Below are positions 9,298 to 15,857 of a DNA stretch of 64,000 bases, piece after piece. The translations under genes and the position numbers were made by a program. Source of the DNA: Brevibacillus fluminis (GTDB lineage: Bacteria; Bacillota; Bacilli; Brevibacillales; Brevibacillaceae); contig NZ_RHHQ01000004.1 in assembly GCF_003710825.1 (NCBI RefSeq), positions 186,001-250,000 of the forward strand. Reading direction: 5' to 3'. The notes under the pieces were generated by a model, which worked only from the letters and a program-made list of their open reading frames with translations, did no database searches and was not told where the DNA came from. Position 1 is the first letter of the stretch. Each line of letters begins with the position of its first letter.

Positions 9298-10418
9298 GAC
9301 AGTTCTCCTCCTCTCCGCCCCGGTTTCATCTGAAACTCCACGTCAACGTCATCCGGAGCTTGAAGCTCAATCTTTTCTCCCAAAAGATATTTCTTAAAAA
9401 ACGAAAGGTGGAGGTCGCAGAGGATGGCCCGTACCTGCTCCGGATCTTTTTCCCCAACATCCGGATAGACGTTTCCAGCAAGCTTCCCGATGATCCCCCG
9501 GTCGGTAAATCCGATATGTCCGACGTTATTGATGCTGATCCGATAGGCGTCGGCGGAGTTTCGCCAATACATATCCCGAAGGATCCGGCCTCCGTCAGTT
9601 CCGCTGAACGTCATAAAGGGTTTGCCGATATCCTTGCCAAAGCTACCGCCCAGCTGTGCGCCGTCTATATTGATGCCACAGGCAAACAAATCGAAAGCGG
9701 CGCAGCAGTTCGCCGCCGTGGCGCCCCCGAAGGAATGCCCCCCCAGCCCAATTCCTTTGGTGAAATCCACCCCGCGGTACAGGAAGCTGGTGGGATCGGC
9801 ATTCAGGGTGTCGAGGTATTCCGCCGCCGTTAGTGTATGTCTCTCCCAAATATCTGCGCTGTTGTTGAGGTTGCCATTGTGAATGGCGTGAAATTGAGCC
9901 GCAAGTTCGGCAAGCTCGTTTTCAAAATCTGCCCCTTCCTGCACGCGGGCCACTTCATTCAGAAGCTTTTCCGCCATTTCGAGCATTTGGGGCTCAAATA
10001 CGTAATCGATATACTTCTGTTCCTTGGGGATGTATGTACCGTCAGGCAGCATCACTGACGCTTCCCCGGTATGCCCGATGGACGCCACCACATACCCAAA
10101 GCTTGCCAGGTCGGTGCACAGCACCGTATTGCACATCTCATACGTCAGGTAACCGTGGTTGAATAGTAGCAGCGGAAACGGGCCATCCCCTGAAAGTGCC
10201 GCGTCCTTGACGCATCTGGTATCCACCCGATCGAGTCCCAGGGGCTCCAGTACCTGCGGGAACGCGTAAGCAGCCGGTGCTCCTGCGCCATCTACAGCCG
10301 GATAGTAAACGGTCAGCGAGATCGGCGTCGAAATATTCCCAACAGAGAAGGGATACGTTGTGTGCCTCAGACCTACCTGGTAATTCCCAGCAGGTCTGGG
10401 CAGCTCGATGCGCTTCAC
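9291..10418 (-). CDS. Alpha/beta hydrolase, platelet-activating factor acetylhydrolase-like
   Basis: A 375-residue alpha/beta hydrolase. The nucleophile elbow is GLGGHSFGGATAANCC, the likely acid lies in GINIDGAQLGG and the His in NVGHIGFTD; LLLFNHGYLTYEM supplies the oxyanion side. This layout matches the PAF-AH/dienelactone-hydrolase group, which cleaves short acyl esters or amides. No signal peptide is seen. The gene starts with GTG overlapping the stop of the binding-protein gene (GTGA, 4 nt) and runs into the permease gene, so it is embedded within the importer operon. That position suggests it removes an ester or acyl group from the imported compound. The substrate is unknown. Confidence 0.82.
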   Translation of the reverse strand: MKRIELPRPAGNYQVGLRHTTYPFSVGNISTPISLTVYYPAVDGAGAPAAYAFPQVLEPLGLDRVDTRCVKDAALSGDGPFPLLLFNHGYLTYEMCNTVLCTDLASFGYVVASIGHTGEASVMLPDGTYIPKEQKYIDYVFEPQMLEMAEKLLNEVARVQEGADFENELAELAAQFHAIHNGNLNNSADIWERHTLTAAEYLDTLNADPTSFLYRGVDFTKGIGLGGHSFGGATAANCCAAFDLFACGINIDGAQLGGSFGKDIGKPFMTFSGTDGGRILRDMYWRNSADAYRISINNVGHIGFTDRGIIGKLAGNVYPDVGEKDPEQVRAILCDLHLSFFKKYLLGEKIELQAPDDVDVEFQMKPGRRGGELSC

Positions 10419-11914
10419 CGTTGCTCTCCCGATTTCAGCTTGATATCACCAAAGTACAGGCATAGGCTTCCGGCGCCTGCCTTACTGGTATAGTCAAAAT
10501 CCGAGTTAATGATATAGGCAAAGGGTGTATCGAAAAGGTTACTAACATCAGCGCGCTCATAAAGGATTTCAAGTGCCTTCCCAATTAACTCTTTGCGTTT
10601 CCCCTCGTCCGTTTCGGTCTGCATCTGTTTGATTAAAGCATCATAATTCGCATTTTTATCCATATGGTCGCCGTAATTGGCCCCTGTGCTACTCATGGAT
10701 ATCAGCATGGATTCCAGCGTGCCGGAGAACGCACCGTACGGCACAATTGTCAACTCCAGTTCACCTTTCTCGAGCTTGTCGAACCAAGCGTTGCCGTCCA
10801 ACTGTTCAATCTTTGCATTGATACCGATCTTCTTCAGGTCGCTTTGGACGGATTCGGCCAGAGCGGTCTCCTGCCAAATTGTTATAGTAATGGGACTCCC
10901 GTCATAGTGGGACTTGCTCAGGTAATCCTTTGCCAGCTTCTCGTCGTATAGCGGGCCATAGGATTTGTCCGCAAATTCTCCCATAAGGCGTTTAGCGAAC
11001 AGGTTCACGGCGGGTTCACCGATATTCTCATTGGCGAGAGCGACGGCGTTTGCACGATTCACTGCGTGAAAAATCGCTTTGCGAAGATTGTGATCCTGTG
11101 CCAGCCTGTTGCTGAGAGGAAGGAGCGTGTTGGCGGACCATGAATTTTTCTCCAGAACCACCTTAGCCTTGTCGTCGTTGTCGAATACCGACAGCTGGCT
11201 GATAGGCGCGCCCATGAACATATCGGCCTCGCCGGTTTGGATCGCGATCACGGCAGTGGAAGGGTCGACAGGCGGTTTAACAATAATGTTCTCCACCTCG
11301 GCTTTACCGAGGTGATAACCGTCGAAGGCTTTAAGCGTGATCATCCCGTCATTATCCTTCGAGACAAACTGGTAAGGGCCACTGCCCACAGGTGCTTTCT
11401 CAAAGGCCGCAGGATCTTTTTCATAGACTGCCTTGGGAATGATAAAGATGTTTTCGATGCTGAACGTGAACAGGTTGACGTATGGCGCCGCTTTGTAAAG
11501 GGTAACGGTATGATCGTCATTTTTCTCATAGGAAGCGATGCGGGATTTGAAGCCGTAGGAATAAGTGCCCTTAAAAAACAAATCCAATGAGAATATGACG
11601 TCGTCAGCCGTCACTGGGGTACCGTCATGGAATTTCGCATTTTGGTCCAGGTAGAACACGGTTTTTTCTCCGGAATCGTCCCAGCGTTTCGCCAACATTG
11701 GGGCAATATTGCCGTCGGTATCCATCTTTACAAGTCCCTCATAGATCGCATGCATCACATTGGGCTCGCAAAGGCCGATATCCAATGGAACCAGCGAATC
11801 ACTAGGAGCAAAAGCAATGTAGGTCAGGGTATCTCTGCTGACGCTTGGCTGGCCGCACGCGGCCAGGCCTGTCACAAGTGCAAGAAATAGCAGGATCGCC
11901 AGTAATCTTTTCAT
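10415..11914 (-). CDS. Peptide-type substrate-binding lipoprotein (SBP_bac_5 family)
   Basis: A 499-residue extracellular solute-binding protein. It begins MKRLLAILLFLALVTG with lipobox LAAC near residue 20, so it should be anchored to the outer face of the membrane by a diacylglyceryl Cys. The mature part has the family features FAPSDSLVPLD, YEGLVKMDTDGNIAPMLAKRW, AKFHDGTPVTADDVIFSLD and an AIFHAVNR region typical of Dpp/Opp/Nik binders. The start follows GGAGGG by 7 nt; an upstream ATG overlaps that site and is not favoured. As the first importer gene, it defines the ligand, most likely a short or modified peptide. Confidence 0.92.
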   Translation of the reverse strand: MKRLLAILLFLALVTGLAACGQPSVSRDTLTYIAFAPSDSLVPLDIGLCEPNVMHAIYEGLVKMDTDGNIAPMLAKRWDDSGEKTVFYLDQNAKFHDGTPVTADDVIFSLDLFFKGTYSYGFKSRIASYEKNDDHTVTLYKAAPYVNLFTFSIENIFIIPKAVYEKDPAAFEKAPVGSGPYQFVSKDNDGMITLKAFDGYHLGKAEVENIIVKPPVDPSTAVIAIQTGEADMFMGAPISQLSVFDNDDKAKVVLEKNSWSANTLLPLSNRLAQDHNLRKAIFHAVNRANAVALANENIGEPAVNLFAKRLMGEFADKSYGPLYDEKLAKDYLSKSHYDGSPITITIWQETALAESVQSDLKKIGINAKIEQLDGNAWFDKLEKGELELTIVPYGAFSGTLESMLISMSSTGANYGDHMDKNANYDALIKQMQTETDEGKRKELIGKALEILYERADVSNLFDTPFAYIINSDFDYTSKAGAGSLCLYFGDIKLKSGEQR

Positions 11915-11937
11915 AAATATGCCCTCCATATCAGCTT

Positions 11938-11986
11938 ATTTTAGAACGGCTTCCATCGAAGCAAGTTGGCAAGGCTAGTCTAAAAT
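11938..11986. promoter_or_regulatory. Inverted repeat in the gap between tetR and the importer genes
   Basis: ATTTTAGA (11938-11945) and TCTAAAAT (11979-11986) form an 8-bp inverted repeat around a smaller hairpin GCTTC/GAAGC (11950-11963). It lies in the 90-nt gap after the regulator gene and before the lipoprotein gene. It may be an operator or a weak structure separating the two units. No good -35/-10 pair was found. Confidence 0.3.
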
Positions 11987-12004
11987 TCCAGGATGGCGTG
12001 CTTG

Positions 12005-12598
12005 TCATTCAGCGGAATCAGGCTTCATAATGCCGTATCTGAAAAAGGATTGATAGAAATTCCGCGCAATTTCGGAACAGAGCTCCACATCCTCCAGTGA
12101 ATTGAGACCCGTCTCCCTAAAATAGAGTTGCAGGTTGTACATGGTAGTGCCGTACATGTAGGCGATCAAATCCGGGTCAATATCTTCACGCAGCATGCCC
12201 CCATACTTCAGCTTGAGCAGTTCCTTTAAAAAGACACTTTTTGTCGCATCCTTGTATTTGCCGAAATAGAGCTTCAGGAGCGTGCTTTCCGGTGCGTTGC
12301 GTATCGTATGAATCAGCCGACGGTCCGCCAGGGATCTTTCGCCTTTCTCTTCTTTCGGATTGCGGATGAAGTCTTCCGACAGTTCGTCATAGTCGCCGTA
12401 CCAGTTCAGAAACGAGATAAACAGATCTTCTTTGTCTTTGAAATAACGATAGAATGTCGCCGAAGGCAATGAAAGCTTATCGGTGAGTATTTCCATCGAG
12501 ATTTCATCGAACGAATACTCGCTGAACAGATCCTTTGCCAATAAAAAGATTGCTTCTTTTTTTTCATCCGAAAGTAGTTCGAAATTATTCTTAGGCAT
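12005..12598 (-). CDS. TetR/AcrR family transcriptional regulator
   Basis: A 197-residue TetR-type repressor. The N-terminal helix-turn-helix reads FSEYSFDEISMEILTDKLSLPSATFYRYFKDKEDLFISF; the rest is an all-helical ligand-binding domain without a family signature I recognise. In-frame ATGs upstream exist, but the one used here follows TGGAG by about 10 nt and gives the standard TetR N-terminus. It sits directly upstream of the importer and peptidase genes in the same direction and downstream of the serine hydrolase gene. It probably controls that block and itself, given the inverted repeat on its promoter. The inducer is likely a peptide or related compound (inference). Confidence 0.9.
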   Translation of the reverse strand: MPKNNFELLSDEKKEAIFLLAKDLFSEYSFDEISMEILTDKLSLPSATFYRYFKDKEDLFISFLNWYGDYDELSEDFIRNPKEEKGERSLADRRLIHTIRNAPESTLLKLYFGKYKDATKSVFLKELLKLKYGGMLREDIDPDLIAYMYGTTMYNLQLYFRETGLNSLEDVELCSEIARNFYQSFFRYGIMKPDSAE

Positions 12599-12643
12599 TT
12601 TTTCATAACTCCATTCTAAAATGATAATTTTGCTATCTATAGA

Positions 12644-12690
12644 TTGTTGATTTATCACATTGTAGAATAATTTCGAAAATTAATCAACAA
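12644..12690 (-). promoter_or_regulatory. tetR promoter embedded in a 9-bp inverted repeat
   Basis: On the minus strand TTGATT (12682-12687) and TACAAT (12659-12664) are 17 bp apart, a good SigA promoter for the tetR gene. A perfect 9-bp inverted repeat, TTGTTGATT (12644-12652) and AATCAACAA (12682-12690), brackets it, with one arm covering the -35. This is a likely autoregulatory operator, although TetR sites usually have closer arms. Confidence 0.6.
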
Positions 12691-12794
12691 ATATCAGATC
12701 AATTTATGACTTTATTCGGCATATGCAACAAGCTTCATATATCGGCAATCGCCTTTCTTGCAGTTGGGCCTGAGCTTTTTCATAAGAATCGAAT

Positions 12795-12900
12795 AAAAAA
12801 AGCAACAACAGCGAATCGTTGTCCAATGGCCGGCAGACAGTGGTCTTTCGAAGAAACCACGATGCGAACCATATTCAACGATCGATTGTTGTTGCTTTTT
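12795..12900. repeat. 106-nt imperfect palindromic element (MITE-like or structured RNA)
   Basis: The 353 nt between the tetR start and the serine hydrolase stop hold this element and the tetR promoter; no gene is seen. Its ends are a perfect 14-bp inverted repeat (12797-12810 with 12887-12900), followed inward by 7 further paired bases (12815-12821 with 12876-12882) and a central hairpin GTGGT/ACCAC (12840-12860). The T run at the plus-strand end and the A run at the other end would also let it terminate transcription on both strands. It may be a small non-autonomous element, a repeat of the REP kind, or a large bidirectional terminator. Confidence 0.6.
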
Positions 12901-12951
12901 GACGGAATTGACAGCCCCGCTTTCGACAGCGCCAGATGCAACTGCTTGTCC

Positions 12952-14850
12952 TTATTCCAGACTGACGGAAATGTCCAGCGGTTCAACACCCGCAAACACA
13001 ATGTATCCGTCACAAGTAAGGGGCATATTTTGATGAAAAAGCTCATCATAATGGATGCTCAAATCATTGTTCAGCATCATGACACGCACGGAACAGGATT
13101 TGGCGATCTGGAGTTTTTTCCCCGCTATAACTTTGTAGACCAGATTCCTGCAAGGCTTGTCGGATACAATGCGTCCATTTTTCAGATATTCAAGGATATC
13201 CGAATCCACATACTCAAACCCGCCGCTGTAAATCAGCTCCCTTCCAGTCCTTTCCAATGCAAAGGGCGTGAAGATGTTGTGGGAGCCAGGGTATCCGGGA
13301 GCATCCAGAATGTGTCCTGTCTCATTGTCATTTTGGGTAATGACCGGCACGGTATAATCGGGGCTGCCATGAAACAGCAGAAGGCCGCTTCCCTCGAATT
13401 GCTCAATGATCAGTCCACCTGCAGGCAGGTAATCGCCGGGGTGCATGTTGCATGCCAGATATGTTTTCCCCGTTCTGTTCCCCCACTTCGCATGCAGCCC
13501 GGGGATCTCTTCCAAATTGACTTTCTGCCCAATCACCATCGTCTCCGAGGCCGTCTCGATCAATAGGTAGCACCTGCTCCCCTGCTCCCGAAAGCGCAGC
13601 ACCCCGTCGTCACATACAAACCCATCCCCAAAGCACGCCGCTTTTTCTATATAGGGCATCCACCCGGAACAGCGCTTATACCGTTCGACCGTGATGAAAT
13701 CCCCGCCCGTAGCCACCCGATAGATGGCGCTTGCCGTCATATAAACGCCTTGAAGCCTCTCCAGATGGACTTCGTGCGAAGGAACTGTTGCCGGCTTCAA
13801 CGGCGGCATCCGACGCACCGTTCGATTTTGCCGCGTCTCAATATAGCGGGCGCATAATTCACAGAGAATGTCCAGGGGGTCCAGCTGTGTATCTGACGTG
13901 ATGGAAATCGCCGCTGAGAATCCATATTCCTTGCTTACCAGAAGATAAGCGGCATATTGAACAGTCCCCCCTCTCTTGCCCAGCGCGCCGGGCCCAAAAT
14001 CAAACTCCTTATGCGAAAAATTCACCGTGTCCCAGCCCAGTCCCTGATCCTCCGAAAGAAGCATACCCTGCGGCCTTACGATCTCCCGGATGCTTTCATC
14101 AGCCAGGATACCACAAGCATCCAGGAATAGGTGCCCCACTCTGGCGCAATCAAGAAGGTTGGTTACGATTCCCCCGGATCCTATCGCCGTGACATATTCC
14201 GCGGGGCAGTCCTTCATATGGATCGCTTGTTTCAATCCGTTTGCAGGGTTCCCGTCGCCTGTGGAGCCTGCTCCCGCCGGGGTGGTTATATATTCCCTTA
14301 TAAAATCCATGTATTCTCTGCCCGAAACTGCCGCAACCGCCATCTCAGCCAAGCTGAACCCATCATTGCAATAAGTGGAAAAGGCTCCGGGGTCTGCCTT
14401 TAGAGAGGCTTTAGAAAAGTAGTCGTACCGCTCGTCATAGCAATTGGAAAAAAGCCACTGGGCGGTAATATCATTTCTGGCGTAAGACCCCGGCAGGCCC
14501 GACGAGTGATTCAGGCACATCCGTAGTGTGATGCTGCGATGCCGAAGATCCCGCATGGTGAAACGAGGTAGATATTCCACAACGGGAGTATCCAGAGCCA
14601 GCTTCCCCAGTTCCACAAGCTTCAGCACCGCCAAGGCGCAATACACCTTGGAAACAGAGGCGACCCCAAATCGATCATATATGGTGACAGGCGCATCGTC
14701 ATTGGGGTTGCTTCCAACCACCGCGGCGGCAGCACTGTTTCCGCCTATAATCGCTACACTGGCGGCGGTTCCACTGCCAGACACTTTTTCCTGTAAATAG
14801 CGTTGCATGTGCAAAGAGAACTCTTTCTCCATACGAAATCCAATACCCAT
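12952..14850 (-). CDS. Beta-lactamase-fold serine hydrolase with long C-terminal extension
   Basis: A 632-residue protein. Residues ~20-350 form a class C beta-lactamase/D-aminopeptidase-like domain with SVSK (Ser nucleophile and Lys), YCN (the YxN motif) and a GKRGGTVQYAAYL region near the KTG position. The remaining ~280 residues are beta-rich with no motif I recognise and may form barrel domains, as in D-aminopeptidases. There is no signal peptide or membrane span, so it is probably cytosolic. GGAGGG precedes the chosen ATG; a longer start is possible but lacks a site. It lies 17 nt after the small HTH gene. Candidate substrates are peptides with D-residues, amides or esters. It is unlikely to be a resistance beta-lactamase because it is long and not exported. 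Confidence 0.83.
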   Translation of the reverse strand: MGIGFRMEKEFSLHMQRYLQEKVSGSGTAASVAIIGGNSAAAAVVGSNPNDDAPVTIYDRFGVASVSKVYCALAVLKLVELGKLALDTPVVEYLPRFTMRDLRHRSITLRMCLNHSSGLPGSYARNDITAQWLFSNCYDERYDYFSKASLKADPGAFSTYCNDGFSLAEMAVAAVSGREYMDFIREYITTPAGAGSTGDGNPANGLKQAIHMKDCPAEYVTAIGSGGIVTNLLDCARVGHLFLDACGILADESIREIVRPQGMLLSEDQGLGWDTVNFSHKEFDFGPGALGKRGGTVQYAAYLLVSKEYGFSAAISITSDTQLDPLDILCELCARYIETRQNRTVRRMPPLKPATVPSHEVHLERLQGVYMTASAIYRVATGGDFITVERYKRCSGWMPYIEKAACFGDGFVCDDGVLRFREQGSRCYLLIETASETMVIGQKVNLEEIPGLHAKWGNRTGKTYLACNMHPGDYLPAGGLIIEQFEGSGLLLFHGSPDYTVPVITQNDNETGHILDAPGYPGSHNIFTPFALERTGRELIYSGGFEYVDSDILEYLKNGRIVSDKPCRNLVYKVIAGKKLQIAKSCSVRVMMLNNDLSIHYDELFHQNMPLTCDGYIVFAGVEPLDISVSLE

Positions 14851-14867
14851 ACACTCCCTCCTACACA

Positions 14868-14990
14868 TCAGTATGTTGATATCTTACTATCTTCGCCGGA
14901 CATTTCTGCTGCTTGCTTGTACAGCCGCTGTATGCGCCGCACCGATACGCCCCATTTTTCCGCCGTCTGCCGCATGGTCATGTAATCCAT
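14868..14990 (-). pseudogene. Short helix-turn-helix protein, probable remnant
   Basis: A 40-codon ORF starting MDYMTMRQTAEKWGVSVRRI with GGAAGG 7 nt upstream. The first ~25 residues match small excisionase/MerR-like HTH proteins common on mobile elements of Clostridia. The usual continuation of those proteins, a basic Arg-Ile-Pro-Gly segment, is absent: the tail AAEMSGEDSKISTY looks unrelated. It is either a truncated mobile-element gene or a minimal DNA-binding peptide co-transcribed with the serine hydrolase 17 nt downstream. It lies at the edge of the accessory block. Confidence 0.55.
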
Positions 14991-15263
14991 GGAACGCCTT
15001 CCCGCAATTTTTTTAAATATTTTAAATATATGTGGTTTTGCGTATGATATCAAGCTTATCCAGTACAGGGGAAAAGCGTGGGTATGGTACCTGCAAACCT
15101 TACGTTATCCATGGACTAATCTGAAAAAAATCTAATGTAAAAATCATGTGGAAGTCCCATCCTAATTTTCGGTATTATTTTTTTATGAGGTCCAGATGGC
15201 CCGTTTTGCGATCCGTACATAACGAAGCCATCTGGGCACAATCTCTTTCCGAAGGAGAAATCC

Positions 15264-15791
15264 ATGCAGAATCAAATCCAAAGCGAGCGCCTGACTTTCA
15301 CGAAACTGGCCGAACAAGATTGGGAACTGGTCCGCTCCATTTATACCAACCCGACACTTATGAAACACATCGGTGCCACGATGACTGAGGAAGCAATCCG
15401 CCTTAATTTTAAAAAAGAACTCGCACCATGGAGTCTTACATCCACCCATTGGCTAACCTGGATTATCCGCGAAACTGCTACCGAAAACGACGTTGGTTTA
15501 ATCAGTATTTGTACTCGTAACCGAGAAAATCTCACTGCGGAAGTGGGCTTTATCTTTCAGGAAGCATACAAAGGCAAGGGTTATGCAACCGAAACAGTCA
15601 AACACATTATCGATTTTGCTGTAGATACATATGGATTCAGAAAATTTACTGCGGTTTGTTCGGAAGAGCATGTAGCGTCACGTAGGGTGTTGGAAAAGGT
15701 TGGGATGAAACTGGATGAAATCGTGCCGGATTCTACCGAAATCAATGGCAAAATGGTTACCGACTGTTTTTATTCGTTAGAACGATCATGA
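15264..15791 (+). CDS. GNAT family N-acetyltransferase (RimJ/RimL type)
   Basis: A 175-residue acetyl-CoA-dependent acetyltransferase. It starts MQNQIQSERLTFTKLAEQDW, the usual opening of the RimJ/RimL-like group. The acetyl-CoA loop is in FQEAYKGKGYATETVKHIIDFA, followed by TAVCSEEHVASRRVLEKVGMK, which is the conserved end of the fold. AAGGAGA precedes the ATG. It is a single plus-strand gene between the accessory block and mutL, and shares a bidirectional terminator with mutL. The acceptor could be a protein N-terminus, an amino sugar or a drug; sequence does not tell. Confidence 0.9.
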   Translation: MQNQIQSERLTFTKLAEQDWELVRSIYTNPTLMKHIGATMTEEAIRLNFKKELAPWSLTSTHWLTWIIRETATENDVGLISICTRNRENLTAEVGFIFQEAYKGKGYATETVKHIIDFAVDTYGFRKFTAVCSEEHVASRRVLEKVGMKLDEIVPDSTEINGKMVTDCFYSLERS

Positions 15792-15818
15792 ATTTTCTTG
15801 CCAAACTTCAAAAATAAA

Positions 15819-15856
15819 GCGTAAAACCGATGTAGATACCGGTTTTACGCTTTTTT
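15819..15856. terminator. Shared terminator between the GNAT gene and mutL
   Basis: An 11-bp stem (15819-15829 with 15840-15850) is followed by six T on the plus strand. It ends the GNAT transcript. The minus-strand side follows the mutL stop with a weaker tail. Confidence 0.8.
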
Positions 15857-15857
15857 A

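Noticed and set aside
12952..14850. Serine hydrolase as a beta-lactam resistance gene
   Set aside because: It lacks a signal peptide, is far longer than class C beta-lactamases, and clusters with peptide-degrading genes.
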